From the NCBI RefSeq assembly GCF_041429775.1, contig NZ_CP163421.1:2753001-2817000 (forward strand): a DNA stretch of 64,000 bases, read 5' to 3'. The number at the start of each line of letters is the position of its first letter. The stretch's first letter is position 1. Shown piece after piece: positions 16,495 to 25,654 of this stretch. The notes below the pieces were generated by a model. It was not told the origin of the DNA, made no database searches, and was given only the letters and a program-made list of their open reading frames with translations. Source of the stretch: Glycocaulis abyssi (GTDB lineage: Bacteria > Pseudomonadota > Alphaproteobacteria > Caulobacterales > Maricaulaceae). A program made the position numbers and the translations under genes.

Positions 16495-17778
16495 CTAGCC
16501 GGGGGCGTCGATTTCGGTCTCGCCGACGCCAAACATCTGGCCCCGTTCGGTAATGGCCACGATCACGAGGGCGGCGACCCCAAGCCCTGCCATGCCCGCG
16601 AGGAGGGGAAAGACCGAGTCGTTGAAAGACTGGCCAATGAGGGATCCAAGTATCGCCCCGCCAATCGCCGTCACCGATCCGTAGAGCGCCGACGCCGTGC
16701 CCGCCCGTTTGCCTGCGGGCTCCATGACAAGGGCGGAGAAGTTGGCCCCCATCATCCCGAACAGCATCATGCCCAGCGTCAGGAGCGGGTAGAACAGCCA
16801 GAAGGGCGGCTCGGATATCAGCGCGTAGAGCGCGTGCCCGCCATTGATGATGATGAAGCCGATAATGGCTGAGTGGGAAATCCGGCGCATGCCATAGCGC
16901 TGCACGATGCGCGCATTGACGATGTTGGCAATCGCCAGTCCGGCAGCGATGCCGGCAAAGGCCAGCGCGAACCACACTTCCAGCCCGTAAAGCTCGCCCA
17001 TCACCTGCTCGGCGGTCGCAATGAAGGCAAACAGCCCGCCGAAGATGAAGGCGGCGGCCATCATGTATCCCAGCGTGATGCGGTTTCTGGCCGCCAGCCA
17101 GTAATTCTTCGCGGCCGATCCGATCCGCACCGGGATGCGGTTTTCGGGGCTGAGCGTTTCGGGCAGACGCACCAGCATCCAGCCCCAGAGCAGCGCGCCG
17201 CCCGCCAGCAGGGCGGCAAAGATCCATTCCCAGCTGGCGATGAGCAGGATGGCCTGGCCCAGACCCGGCGCGAGGATGGGCGCGGCCATGAAGAAGGTCA
17301 TGGCGATGGAGATGATCTGCGCCATCTTGCGCCCGGAAACGAGGTCACGCACGACGGCGGTAGCAATCACGCGCGTACCGGCAGCCGCTGCGCCCTGCAG
17401 CGCGCGTGCGGCCAGCATCCAGCCAAAGTCAGGCGCGGCCAGACACAGCAGCGTCGCCAGCGAGTACGCGCCCAGCGAGATCAGCAAAACCGTGCGCCGG
17501 CCGAGCGCATCGGCCAGCGGCCCGTAGAATATCTGCGCCAGGCCAAAGCCGAGCACATAGGAGGTGATGACCAGCTGGCGCTCATTGCCCATCGCATCAA
17601 AGGCCCGGCCAATATCGGGCAGGGCAGGCAGCATGATGTCGATGGAGAGCGCATTGAGCGCCATCAGCGCGCTCGTCATCGCGATCAGCTCGGCCATGCC
17701 AAGCGTCGGGCGCTTCGGATCGGGGGAGGAGAGGGCCACGGTATTCGTCCACAAGGTGAGGGACGCAAGACCAGCCAC
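16495..17778 (-). CDS. MFS exporter of the Bcr/CflA drug-resistance type
   Basis: A 427-residue major facilitator with about 12 membrane segments. The Bcr/CflA group is indicated by ALNALSIDIMLPALPDIGRAF in the first helix and loop, QLVITSYVLGFGLAQIFYGPLADALGRR (motif A), RALQGAAAAGTRVIATAVVRDLV in helices 4-5, and ILAPGLGQ. It probably exports drugs or small metabolites by proton antiport across the inner membrane. The GTG at 17778 is used as start; a second GTG at 17739, 13 codons in, is also possible and gives a more usual N-terminal length. The 68 bp between it and the hydrolase gene downstream hold nothing obvious. The substrate cannot be predicted. Confidence 0.85.
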   Translation of the reverse strand: MAGLASLTLWTNTVALSSPDPKRPTLGMAELIAMTSALMALNALSIDIMLPALPDIGRAFDAMGNERQLVITSYVLGFGLAQIFYGPLADALGRRTVLLISLGAYSLATLLCLAAPDFGWMLAARALQGAAAAGTRVIATAVVRDLVSGRKMAQIISIAMTFFMAAPILAPGLGQAILLIASWEWIFAALLAGGALLWGWMLVRLPETLSPENRIPVRIGSAAKNYWLAARNRITLGYMMAAAFIFGGLFAFIATAEQVMGELYGLEVWFALAFAGIAAGLAIANIVNARIVQRYGMRRISHSAIIGFIIINGGHALYALISEPPFWLFYPLLTLGMMLFGMMGANFSALVMEPAGKRAGTASALYGSVTAIGGAILGSLIGQSFNDSVFPLLAGMAGLGVAALVIVAITERGQMFGVGETEIDAPG

Positions 17779-17823
17779 GCCCGAACCCTCTAGTTAGGCA
17801 GTGCGGAGGGTTCCGTCGAGCCG

Positions 17824-18588
17824 CTAGCTGCCAAGCGCGCCGAACACGTCACGCGTCAGGCGCGGGTCGAAATGCTGGCCGCCATCGACACACACGATCT
17901 GCCCCGACACCGAGGGCGTGGCGAGGAACCAGCGCAGCGTGCGCACCAGATCGTCCGGCGTCGGTCCGCATTGAAGCGGATTGTCATTGTGCAGGCGCTC
18001 GAATGTGGCCTCGTCGTGATAGGGGCTCGGCAGGGTCAGGCCCGGTGCCACCCCATTGACGCGGATACGCGGGGCAAGTGCGCGCGCCAGCATCTCCGTC
18101 ACGGCTTTCAGCGCCGCCTTGGAGATTGTGTAGGAGTAGAAATCGGCGTTGATGTTGAAGAGCTTGTAATCGAGCAGGTTGAAGATCATCGCGCCTTCGG
18201 GGGCTTGCGCGGCGAAGGCTTTCGACAGGAGTACCGGCGCGAGCGTGTTCGCCTCCATATGCGCCCGGAAGCTCTGCGCGCTCACGCTCTCCACGCTGTC
18301 ATCTTCAAAGATCGAGGCGGAATTCACCAGCAGGCTGACCGGGCCCATGGCGGCATTTACCGCAGGGAGCAGGGTCTCGATCGCGTCTGCATCGAAGAAG
18401 TCGGCGCCAAAGGCACGCGCAGTAACGCCCTTTGCCGACAGGGCATCAATCAGGCTCTGCGCGTCGCGCTCAGACGTATAATAGTGCACGGCGATGTCAT
18501 AGCCGTCCTCGGCCAGCGCCTCGCAGAAGGCGCGTCCCAGCCGCTTTGCTCCGCCGGTAACCAGCGCTGTCCCTTTGCTCTTTGCCAT
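17824..18588 (-). CDS. Pteridine-reductase-type SDR (FolM/PTR1-like)
   Basis: A 254-residue short-chain dehydrogenase. The nucleotide-binding start is TALVTGGAKRLGRAF (residues 7-21). The catalytic region is NLLDYKLFNINADFYSYTISK: an Asp (140) stands where ordinary SDRs have Ser, with Tyr153 and Lys157 following. That Asp-Tyr-Lys arrangement, together with LLVNSASIFEDD and CVDGGQHFD at the C-terminus, is typical of FolM (dihydromonapterin/dihydrofolate reductase) and trypanosomatid PTR1. It would reduce a dihydropterin with NADPH in the cytoplasm. The start at 18588 has CAGGAG six bases before it. It is divergent (110 bp) from a QueD-like gene and folB, which supports a pterin role. The exact substrate is inference. 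Confidence 0.8.
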   Translation of the reverse strand: MAKSKGTALVTGGAKRLGRAFCEALAEDGYDIAVHYYTSERDAQSLIDALSAKGVTARAFGADFFDADAIETLLPAVNAAMGPVSLLVNSASIFEDDSVESVSAQSFRAHMEANTLAPVLLSKAFAAQAPEGAMIFNLLDYKLFNINADFYSYTISKAALKAVTEMLARALAPRIRVNGVAPGLTLPSPYHDEATFERLHNDNPLQCGPTPDDLVRTLRWFLATPSVSGQIVCVDGGQHFDPRLTRDVFGALGS

Positions 18589-18698
18589 GTCATGCTCCTG
18601 CATCTGGCGCGAAACTATACCTTGCGGGCGCGGTTGAAAGCCCCGACCTGCTGGCAGGGCTTACCTTGCACCGCCCTTCGCAGTATAGAGCGCGCGCC

Positions 18699-19046
18699 AT
18701 GATGCTGATTTCTGCCCAGGTGAATATCGAAGCTGCGCACTTCACCCCGTTCGGGGCGGACGATGATGCGCGCCGCCAGATCCACGGCCATTCCTATCTG
18801 GTGCGTGCCTGGGTGCAGGCCGAGCCGGGCGTGGAAGACCTTGACCGGCTGCGTGATGATCTGTCCACGGCGGCTGCGCCGCTGGACCACGCCCTTCTCA
18901 ACGAGGTGGAGGGACTGGCCGGTCCGTCCATGGAGGCGATTGCCGATTTTGTGGCGCAGCGCCTCACCCCGCTCTGGCCCGGACTGAGAAAAGTTTCGGT
19001 TGCCCGGCCCACTCTCGGCTATGAAGTGGTACGAGAGCTCGTCTGA
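18699..19046 (+). CDS. QueD/6-pyruvoyl-tetrahydropterin-synthase-like protein lacking the catalytic Cys
   Basis: A 115-residue member of the 6-pyruvoyl/6-carboxy-tetrahydropterin synthase family. The zinc-binding histidines are present: His14 in IEAAHFTPFG and His29/His31 in IHGHSYLVRAW. The Asp-His pair is also there (D63-H64 in PLDHALLN). The Cys normally four residues before the H-G-H motif is replaced by Arg25 (DDDARRQIHGH), and the late Glu (K-E-T in QueD) is replaced in VARPTLGYEV. The known reaction of QueD therefore probably does not proceed in the same way. Placement between the pteridine reductase and folB suggests a step in folate or monapterin metabolism. The start at 18699 was chosen from the MM-LISAQ N-terminus usual in the family. 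Confidence 0.75.
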   Translation: MMLISAQVNIEAAHFTPFGADDDARRQIHGHSYLVRAWVQAEPGVEDLDRLRDDLSTAAAPLDHALLNEVEGLAGPSMEAIADFVAQRLTPLWPGLRKVSVARPTLGYEVVRELV

Positions 19047-19084
19047 GCCGTATTCACCTGCCGACGCCGACACGGAAACCTTAC

Positions 19085-19504
19085 ATGAAACCGACGCTTG
19101 CTCCTGCCGACGCAGCGGCCCGGCCACGCTCCGAACACGCCCTTGCCGGTGAGCGGCTGAGCGTGCGCGTGGAAGGCTTGCGCCTTGAGGCGGAAGTGGG
19201 CGTCTATGCCAGCGAACGTGGCCGCAAGCAGCCGATTGCCGTCAGCCTGGAAGCGGAAGTTGCCAGCGAGGCGGCTCATCCGGAGGCTGATCTCGGCCAT
19301 GCCGTGAATTATGCCGCGCTGGCAGAAACCGTGCGCCAGGTGGTGGGCCGCCAGCATCACGAATTGCTCGAAGACCTCGCGCAGGCGCTGGCCGACACGA
19401 TGTTTGCCGATCCGCGCATTGTGCGTATCGCGCTCAAAGTCGACAAGCTGACCGCGCTCGATGATGCTACGTCCGTGGGTGTCAGCTATGAGCGCTGGCG
19501 CTGA
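19085..19504 (+). CDS. folB: Dihydroneopterin aldolase
   Basis: FolB cleaves (and epimerises) 7,8-dihydroneopterin in folate synthesis. The 139-residue protein has a 25-residue N-terminal extension followed by the family core: LSVRVEGLRLEAEVGVYASERGRKQPIAVSLE (the E-x-G-V/I-x-x-x-E-R pattern), AVNYAALAETVRQVV with the Asn-Tyr typical of the active site, HHELLEDLAQALADTMF with the catalytic Glu, and ALKVDKLTALDDA (the VxKxxA/P-like strand with the catalytic Lys). It lies 38 bp after the QueD-like gene on the same strand and is divergent from the pteridine-reductase-like SDR. Confidence 0.88.
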   Translation: MKPTLAPADAAARPRSEHALAGERLSVRVEGLRLEAEVGVYASERGRKQPIAVSLEAEVASEAAHPEADLGHAVNYAALAETVRQVVGRQHHELLEDLAQALADTMFADPRIVRIALKVDKLTALDDATSVGVSYERWR

Positions 19505-19536
19505 CGCCGGGAACGTGACAGCCTATCTTGCCCCTC

Positions 19537-21450
19537 ATGGCCCGCGCAAACCGACCTGATACACCGCCGACCGACACGCATGACGCGCCCGGCCGCGTCA
19601 GCGAGGCGAACGTGCGTTCCGGGCCGGAAGTGATTGCCGACTACGTCAAGCGCCTGCCGATGAAGCCCGGCGTCTACCGCATGTATGGGGCGGATGGCGA
19701 GGTGCTCTATGTGGGCAAGGCCCGCCAATTGAAATCGCGCGTGTCGAACTATGCCAAGTCCGGCGGGCATAATAACCGCATCGCGCTGATGATCGCGCTG
19801 ACCGCCAGCATGGAGTTTGTCGTCACGGCGACCGAGACCGAGGCGCTGCTGCTGGAAGCCAATCTGATCAAGCGGTTAAAGCCCCGTTTCAACATCATAT
19901 TGCGCGATGACAAATCCTTCCCCTACATCCTCATCCGCACCGATCATGCATCGGCCCAGCTGACCAAGCATCGCGGTGCACGCAAGATGAAGGGCGATTA
20001 TTTCGGCCCCTTCGCCTCTGCCGGGGCGGTCAATCACACGCTGAATACGCTGCAGAAGGCGTTTCTCCTGCGCACTTGCACAGACAGCGTGTTCGAGGCG
20101 CGTACCCGCCCGTGCATGCTCTACCAGATCAAGCGCTGTGCGGGCCCGTGCGTCGATCTCATTGCGCCGGAGCGCTATGACGAGCTGGTGGGGGAAGCGC
20201 GCGAGTTTCTGCGCGGGCGTTCGGGCGCTTTGCGTGAGCGCCTGCAGGCCGACATGGAGGCGGCCGCGGACGCGCTGGACTTTGAGCGTGCTGCGCGCCT
20301 GCGTGACCGATTGCGCGCGATTGCTTCGGTTACCACCAGCCAGGGCATCAATCCTGAAGGCATCGAGGAAGCCGATGTCATCGCGGTCCATCAGGAGGGC
20401 GGGAAAAGCTGTGTGCAGGTCTTCTTCTTCCGGGCAGGCCAGAACTGGGGCAATAGGGCCTTCTATCCGCGCCACGATGCCGAGGCGGGCCCTGAAGACG
20501 TGCTCGGCGCCTTCATCGCGCAGTTTTACGAGGACAAGCCTGCGCCAGCCTTGCTGCTGGTGTCCCATGAACCCGGACAGGGCGAGCTGCTAGCCGAGGC
20601 ATTGTCCTTAAGGGCGGGTCACGCGGTGGAAATCCGCAAACCACAGCGCGGCGGCAAGACCCAGCTGGTCGATCAGGCGATGACGAATGCGCGCGAGGCG
20701 CTGGGGCGTACGCTGGCGGAATCGAAAAGCCAGGCCCAGCTTCTGGACGGCGTGGCGCGGGTGTTCGCGCTGGAGGCCCGCCCTGAGCGGATCGAGGTCT
20801 ATGACAATTCCCACATTCAGGGCTCCAATGCGCTGGGCGCGATGATTGTCGCTGGCCCGGAAGGGCTGGAGAAATCCCAGTACCGGCGCTTCAACATGAA
20901 AGGCGGGGATGCGGCCACGAATGATGATTTTGCCATGATGGCCGCCATGCTGCGCCGCCGCTTCTCCCGGCTGGCCAAAGAGCGCGAAGAGGGCGCGCCT
21001 GTGCCGGGTCTCGTTCTGATCGATGGCGGCAAGGGCCAGCTGTCGGCGGCGATGGCCGTGATGGAAGAACTGGGCATGGCCGATATCCCGCTTGCCGCCG
21101 TTGCCAAGGGGCCGGACAGGAATGCAGGCCGCGAAGATTTCTACATGCCGGGCAAGGCCCCGTTCCGCCTGCCCGCCAATGATCCGGTGCTCTACTATCT
21201 GCAACGCCTGCGCGATGAGGCGCACCGGTTTGCGATTACCGGCCACCGGGCCGCGCGCAGCCGGGCGATCAAGGACAACCCGCTCAATGACATTGCCGGG
21301 ATCGGTGCCTCGCGCCGTGCGGCGCTTCTGAAACATTTCGGGTCCGCGCGGGCTGTCTCGCGCGCGAACCTTGCCGATCTTGAGGCTGTCGAAGGCGTTT
21401 CAAAGGCCCTGGCCCGCAAGATTTACGACCATTTCCACGAGCAGGGTTAG
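19537..21450 (+). CDS. uvrC: UvrABC excision nuclease subunit C
   Basis: UvrC makes both incisions around DNA damage in nucleotide excision repair. The 637-residue protein has all domains in order. The GIY-YIG nuclease is at about 35-120 ([20 protein letters not shown]). Next come the Cys-containing region ([25 protein letters not shown]) and the UVR/UvrB-binding domain at about 225-265 ([19 protein letters not shown]). The RNase H-like C-terminal nuclease follows ([20 protein letters not shown] and [11 protein letters not shown]), then a helix-hairpin-helix pair ([19 protein letters not shown] and [12 protein letters not shown]). The start at the ATG 19537 was preferred to a TTG at 19528. 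pgsA follows after 10 bp, the usual alphaproteobacterial order. Confidence 0.96.
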   Translation: MARANRPDTPPTDTHDAPGRVSEANVRSGPEVIADYVKRLPMKPGVYRMYGADGEVLYVGKARQLKSRVSNYAKSGGHNNRIALMIALTASMEFVVTATETEALLLEANLIKRLKPRFNIILRDDKSFPYILIRTDHASAQLTKHRGARKMKGDYFGPFASAGAVNHTLNTLQKAFLLRTCTDSVFEARTRPCMLYQIKRCAGPCVDLIAPERYDELVGEAREFLRGRSGALRERLQADMEAAADALDFERAARLRDRLRAIASVTTSQGINPEGIEEADVIAVHQEGGKSCVQVFFFRAGQNWGNRAFYPRHDAEAGPEDVLGAFIAQFYEDKPAPALLLVSHEPGQGELLAEALSLRAGHAVEIRKPQRGGKTQLVDQAMTNAREALGRTLAESKSQAQLLDGVARVFALEARPERIEVYDNSHIQGSNALGAMIVAGPEGLEKSQYRRFNMKGGDAATNDDFAMMAAMLRRRFSRLAKEREEGAPVPGLVLIDGGKGQLSAAMAVMEELGMADIPLAAVAKGPDRNAGREDFYMPGKAPFRLPANDPVLYYLQRLRDEAHRFAITGHRAARSRAIKDNPLNDIAGIGASRRAALLKHFGSARAVSRANLADLEAVEGVSKALARKIYDHFHEQG

Positions 21451-21460
21451 GAGACAGGCC

Positions 21461-22048
21461 ATGCTGCGCCACATTCCCAATCTGGTCACGGTGTTGCGCG
21501 GTGTTGGCGGCATTGCCGGGGCGTGGCTGCTCTTGCAGAGCGCAGGCGCGGCGCTGGAGGAGACGGCGGTTTTCTATGCGGTGCTCTCCGGGCTGATTTT
21601 CGTGGCGGCAGCGCTCACCGACTGGCTTGATGGCTGGCTGGCGCGGCGTTTCAGCGCAGCCAGTGCCCTTGGCGCCCTGCTTGATCCCATCGCTGACAAG
21701 ATGCTGACCGGCTCTTATCTCATTGCCTACACGCTTATTGCGGGCGGCAATCCGGCGCTGGCCGTTCCGGTCGGTATCATCCTGCTGCGTGATATCATCG
21801 TCACGGGCGTGCGTCTGTCAGGGCCGCCGCGCAGCGAAGGCGCCTATGCCGTCACCAATGATGCCAAGGCCAAGACGGCCCTGACCATGATTGTGGTGGC
21901 GCTCCCGTTTGTCCTGATAGCGATGGGTTTCGTGGACGTGGCGGACTGGTTCTACATCTGGGTTGGCGGGGTGTGGCTGTGTGCGGCGCTGACGGTGTGG
22001 AGCGCGATACCCTATCTGCGGGCGGCGCTAAAAAACAACCTGAGATAG
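21461..22048 (+). CDS. pgsA: CDP-diacylglycerol--glycerol-3-phosphate 3-phosphatidyltransferase
   Basis: PgsA makes phosphatidylglycerol phosphate at the inner membrane. The 195-residue protein has the complete CDP-alcohol phosphatidyltransferase motif, DWLDGWLARRF followed by GALLDPIADK (D-x2-D-G-x2-A-R-x8-G-x3-D-x3-D), at residues about 55-80. It has several membrane segments, and IPNLVTVLRGVG at the N-terminus is usual for PgsA. AGGAGACAGGCC provides the ribosome-binding site before the ATG at 21461. It probably shares a transcript with uvrC. Confidence 0.94.
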   Translation: MLRHIPNLVTVLRGVGGIAGAWLLLQSAGAALEETAVFYAVLSGLIFVAAALTDWLDGWLARRFSAASALGALLDPIADKMLTGSYLIAYTLIAGGNPALAVPVGIILLRDIIVTGVRLSGPPRSEGAYAVTNDAKAKTALTMIVVALPFVLIAMGFVDVADWFYIWVGGVWLCAALTVWSAIPYLRAALKNNLR

Positions 22049-22068
22049 GCATATTTTATGTTACACGG

Positions 22069-22084
22069 TTTAGTAGTTGTTAAC
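22069..22084 (+). promoter_or_regulatory. Possible CtrA box before the chemoreceptor gene
   Basis: TTTA-GTAGTTG-TTAAC matches the TTAA-N7-TTAAC consensus for the cell-cycle regulator CtrA with one mismatch. It lies in an AT-rich intergenic stretch 71 bp before the chemoreceptor start. Motility and chemotaxis genes are classic CtrA targets in this group. This is inference from the motif alone. Confidence 0.45.
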
Positions 22085-22154
22085 CACGTTTATGGTTTCT
22101 TCACCATGGCGGTCGAGTGTGCGGCTCAGCCGCCTGAAAAGGCGGAGTGTTTCC

Positions 22155-23516
22155 ATGAGCATGGCGATTGTCGACTTGACCGAACGTTTCGAATTTCTCA
22201 GCTTTTCGGATGCTGACCGTGAGCGGTTGCGCGCTGCGAAGCCGCTGGTTGAAGCAGAGCTGCCCGCGATCCTGGACCAGTTCTATCTGGATATCTCCAA
22301 GCACCCTGAAGTGGACGTGATGTTCAAGAGTGCGGAGATGCGAGCGCATGCCCGCCAGAAGCAGCTTGAGCACTGGCTGCGCATCTGTGCGGCCGATTAC
22401 GGACAGGACTATCTGGACTCAGTAAGGCGTATTGGCGAGACGCATGCGCGGCTCGGCCTGAAACCTGCCTGGTATTTTGGCGGGTATGCAAAGATTCTTG
22501 GCGGGTTGGTGCGCGCCATCACCCGCCGGTCATTGTCCGGCAAAAATCCCATCCGCAATCGTGGCAAGGAAGAGCAGCTTGAGGCTGTTCTGGATACGCT
22601 GGTCAAAGCCACCATGCTGGATATGGATTTGTGCATGTCCACCATCGAGGCGTGCGCCGCGAAGGCCAAGGCGGCTGAGCGTGACGCACTCGCGGACGAG
22701 TTTGAAAAGACGGTTTCGGCCATTGTTTCCTCCGTGGCGGCAGCCTCCGAAGAGCTGTCAACGACAGCCAAGGCGATGGCGCAAACAGCTGAAGGCACAT
22801 CAGAGCGCTCCTCCAGCGTGGCCGCCGCCTCCGAGCAGGCGAGCACTGCGGCCAAAACCGTGGCGCAGGCCGCAGGCGAGCTTACCCGCGCCATTAGCGA
22901 GATATCCCAGCGGGCGGGCGAGGCGGCTGGCGCGTCCTCCCAGGCGCGCGACGAGGCCCGGCGTACAGCCGAAACCATGGCAGAGCTTTCTGCCGCGGCC
23001 GAACGCATTGGCACGATTGTCAGCCTGATCGAGACGGTTGCCGAGCAGACCAATCTTCTGGCCCTCAACGCGACCATCGAGGCGGCGCGCGCAGGCGAAG
23101 CCGGCAAGGGGTTTGCCGTTGTTGCCTCGGAAGTGAAGTCCCTGGCTGCGCAGACCGCCAAGGCCACCGAGGAAATCTCCGGCCAGATCACCAGCGTGCA
23201 GGAGGTGGTCAATGCAGCGGTGAAGGCTATCGAGGCGGTGTCCGGCTCCATCGAACAGGTGACCGGCGTGTCGGCCTCCATCTCGGCTGCGGTCGAGGAG
23301 CAAAGCGCGGCAACAGCCGAGATCGAACGCAATACCAACCAGTCAGCGGAAAGCTCCGGCATGGTCTCCCAGACCATTACCGAAGTGCTGTCCGGCGCGC
23401 GTGAGACCAGCCAGTCGGCAGACGCGGTGGTCAATGCATCAGGTGAGCTGGGCCGTCAGGCCGAGCAATTGCGCGGTGATGTAACCCGTTTCCTGGAGCG
23501 CATCCGGGCCGCATGA
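22155..23516 (+). CDS. Soluble globin-coupled methyl-accepting chemotaxis protein (HemAT-like)
   Basis: A 453-residue chemoreceptor without membrane segments. Residues 1-160 are a protoglobin sensor domain. The proximal haem His is most likely His97 in [21 protein letters not shown], a sequence pattern shared with HemAT. Residues about 200-450 are a coiled-coil signalling domain with the invariant hairpin tip [23 protein letters not shown] (split: [13 protein letters not shown] and [15 protein letters not shown]), which contacts CheA/CheW. It should sense oxygen or another diatomic gas in the cytoplasm and steer aerotaxis. The ATG at 22155 follows GGCGGAG; the frame extends to 22077 but the added leader is not globin-like. 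A possible CtrA site lies upstream. No che genes are adjacent. Confidence 0.9.
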   Translation: MSMAIVDLTERFEFLSFSDADRERLRAAKPLVEAELPAILDQFYLDISKHPEVDVMFKSAEMRAHARQKQLEHWLRICAADYGQDYLDSVRRIGETHARLGLKPAWYFGGYAKILGGLVRAITRRSLSGKNPIRNRGKEEQLEAVLDTLVKATMLDMDLCMSTIEACAAKAKAAERDALADEFEKTVSAIVSSVAAASEELSTTAKAMAQTAEGTSERSSSVAAASEQASTAAKTVAQAAGELTRAISEISQRAGEAAGASSQARDEARRTAETMAELSAAAERIGTIVSLIETVAEQTNLLALNATIEAARAGEAGKGFAVVASEVKSLAAQTAKATEEISGQITSVQEVVNAAVKAIEAVSGSIEQVTGVSASISAAVEEQSAATAEIERNTNQSAESSGMVSQTITEVLSGARETSQSADAVVNASGELGRQAEQLRGDVTRFLERIRAA

Positions 23517-23613
23517 CGCCGGGCTGAAATGCTGCGTAACATCCTGCCACTTTGTGGCGTGGCCAAACCGGTCCATCCTTGGCTTTAGACTTTGCTGGCA
23601 AAGCGGAGCGAGG

Positions 23614-24330
23614 ATGACCGGCCTGCCATCTGAACCCCATATCCTTGTCGTCGATGATGATGACCGTATCCGCACGCTTCTGAGCCGCTTCCTGCGCGAG
23701 CGCGGGTTTCGCGTGTCCTCTGCCCCGAATGCGGGCAAGGCGTTGTCGATGCTGCGCTCGCTTGCCTTCGACCTGCTCATCCTTGACGTGATGATGCCCG
23801 GCATGGACGGGTTTGAGCTGACCCGCGCCGTGCGTGAGGCACATGACTGCCCGATCCTCTTGCTTACCGCTCGCGGCGAGCCTGAAGACCGCATCAAGGG
23901 TTTGTCGCTGGGCGCCGATGATTATCTGGCCAAGCCGTTTGAACCTGAAGAGCTGATCTTGCGCGTGCAGGCGATATTGCGGCGCATGATCCCCAAGAAG
24001 CAGGGGGCAAAGCGTGTGCGGTTCGGCGGCTGGATTTTCGAGCTGGAAACCGGCCAGCTGATGCAGGGCGAGGCCCGTGTGCGCCTGACGGGCGGGGAGG
24101 CGGCCCTGCTGAGCGCGCTGGCCCAGTCGCCCGGAGAGCCTGTTGACCGCTATCTCCTGTCTGAACGTGCTGCCGGCGGCGCGGGCGAGCGGGCCATTGA
24201 CGTGCAGATGACGCGGCTGCGCCGCAAGATCGAGGATGATCCGAAAAATCCTGTTTTCCTCCAGACGGTGCGCGGTGAAGGCTATAAGCTGGTCGCCGAG
24301 CCGGTCTTTGAGGCACCGGCAGGAAAGTGA
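23614..24330 (+). CDS. OmpR-family response regulator
   Basis: A 238-residue two-component regulator. The receiver domain (residues about 8-125) has the acidic pocket VVDDDD, the phosphoacceptor Asp58 in LLILDVMMPGMDG, and the late Lys in YLAKPFEP. The C-terminal winged-helix DNA-binding domain (RVRLTGGEAALLSAL, then IDVQMTRLRRKIEDDP and TVRGEGYKL) is of OmpR type. The usual N-terminal sheet of the effector domain is short. The gene for a cognate EnvZ-like kinase starts 11 bp downstream. An upstream frame to 23554 was rejected because the ATG at 23614 is preceded by GCGGAGCGAGG. The targets are unknown. Confidence 0.92.
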   Translation: MTGLPSEPHILVVDDDDRIRTLLSRFLRERGFRVSSAPNAGKALSMLRSLAFDLLILDVMMPGMDGFELTRAVREAHDCPILLLTARGEPEDRIKGLSLGADDYLAKPFEPEELILRVQAILRRMIPKKQGAKRVRFGGWIFELETGQLMQGEARVRLTGGEAALLSALAQSPGEPVDRYLLSERAAGGAGERAIDVQMTRLRRKIEDDPKNPVFLQTVRGEGYKLVAEPVFEAPAGK

Positions 24331-24340
24331 GCGCGGGTTC

Positions 24341-25654
24341 ATGCGGTTCGGGTTAAAGCGCTATCTGCCGACGAGCCTGTTTGGCCGTTCACTGCTCATC
24401 ATCGTGCTGCCGGTGGCGATCATGCAGGTGGCGGTGACCTGGTCCTTTTTCGAAGAACACTGGCAGACCGTGACGGCGCGCCTGTCGGAAAGCGTTGCAG
24501 GCGATGTTGCGATGATTACCGCGCTGGTTGAACGCGCCGGGCCGGAAGGGATTGATCCGGTTGCCAATCTCGCGTTTGAAACCGTTGGCCTGTCAGTTGA
24601 TCTGCGAGAGGGCGATGTTTTGCCATCCAGCAGGCGTACGGCTTTTTTCCGGGCGCTGGACCGGTCCTTGCGCCGCGCGCTGACCGCCCGGCTGGATAAC
24701 GAGTTCTGGTTCGACACCACGCGCTATCCTGAATATGTCGACATACGCGTGCAGGTGGATGCAGGCGTATTGCGCTTCATTGCGTCGCGCGAGCGCGCCT
24801 TTGCCACGACGGGCCATATCTTCATCTTGTGGATTGTCGGCGCATCGACGCTTCTCAGTGCCGTATCGATCATCTTTATCCGCAATCAGGCCAAACCTAT
24901 CCAGCGGCTTGCCGCAGCCGCGGAAGCCTTCGGGCGCGGGCAGGATACGGCGGGCTTCCGCCCTGCCGGCGCGCGCGAGGTGCGTCAGGCTGCAACCGCC
25001 TTCATCGACATGCGTGAGCGGCTTGTGCGCTATGTCGAGCAGAGGACGGCGCTTCTGGCAGGCGTCAGCCATGATCTCAGAACGCCGCTGACGCGCCTGC
25101 GCCTGCAGCTCGCCATGATGCCGGCCGGCCCGGATCGTGAGGCGGCCATCCAGGACATTGCCGAGATGGAAATGGCGCTGGACGAGTATCTGGCCTTTGC
25201 CCGCGGCCAGAGCGGCGAGGAAAGTGAACATACCGATCTGGCGGAGCTGTGCCGGTCCTTGGCGGAAAAGGCTGGCCGTGCAGGCCACGAGATTGCGCTG
25301 GACGCTCCGCAGGTTCTGACGCGCGAAGTGAGGCCCGGCACTCTGACACGGGCGGTCTCCAACCTCATCAATAATGCCGTCGCGCACGGGCAGACGGTGG
25401 CCCTTTCGCTGGTTGATACGGGCGGGCGGATCGAGTTCCGGGTCGAGGATGACGGGCCGGGCGTTCCGCCAGAGCTTTACGAGGAGGCTTTCCGGCCTTT
25501 CAGCCGTCTTGATCCGTCGCGCAACAGCAACAAGACCGGGGTGGGGCTTGGACTTGCCATCGCCCGTGATGCAGCGCGCGCCCATGGCGGCGATGTGTTT
25601 CTGGAGCGCAGCGAGCTGGGCGGGCTGAAGGCGGTTTTGTGGATACCGGCCTAG
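24341..25654 (+). CDS. EnvZ-like sensor histidine kinase
   Basis: A 437-residue inner-membrane kinase. There are two membrane segments, around residues 12-33 (SLLIIVLPVAIMQVAVTW) and 150-175 (IFILWIVGASTLLSAVSIIF), with a periplasmic sensor domain between. A HAMP linker follows (KPIQRLAAAAEAFGRGQD), then the dimerisation domain with phosphoacceptor His244 in GVSHDLRTPLTRLRLQL. The ATPase domain has an N box (AVSNLINNAVAHG), G1 (VEDDGPGVPPE) and G2 (TGVGLGLAIA). It forms a two-gene operon with the OmpR-type regulator just upstream. Its stop overlaps the stop of the convergent proC gene by 4 bp. The signal is unknown; osmolarity or envelope stress would fit the family. Confidence 0.92.
   Translation: MRFGLKRYLPTSLFGRSLLIIVLPVAIMQVAVTWSFFEEHWQTVTARLSESVAGDVAMITALVERAGPEGIDPVANLAFETVGLSVDLREGDVLPSSRRTAFFRALDRSLRRALTARLDNEFWFDTTRYPEYVDIRVQVDAGVLRFIASRERAFATTGHIFILWIVGASTLLSAVSIIFIRNQAKPIQRLAAAAEAFGRGQDTAGFRPAGAREVRQAATAFIDMRERLVRYVEQRTALLAGVSHDLRTPLTRLRLQLAMMPAGPDREAAIQDIAEMEMALDEYLAFARGQSGEESEHTDLAELCRSLAEKAGRAGHEIALDAPQVLTREVRPGTLTRAVSNLINNAVAHGQTVALSLVDTGGRIEFRVEDDGPGVPPELYEEAFRPFSRLDPSRNSNKTGVGLGLAIARDAARAHGGDVFLERSELGGLKAVLWIPA

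Noticed and set aside
14975-17227. 750-residue continuous frame joining the hydrolase with upstream sequence
   Set aside because: The part beyond 16426 is an out-of-frame reading of the MFS gene on the same strand; the hydrolase has its own ribosome-binding site and family-like start.
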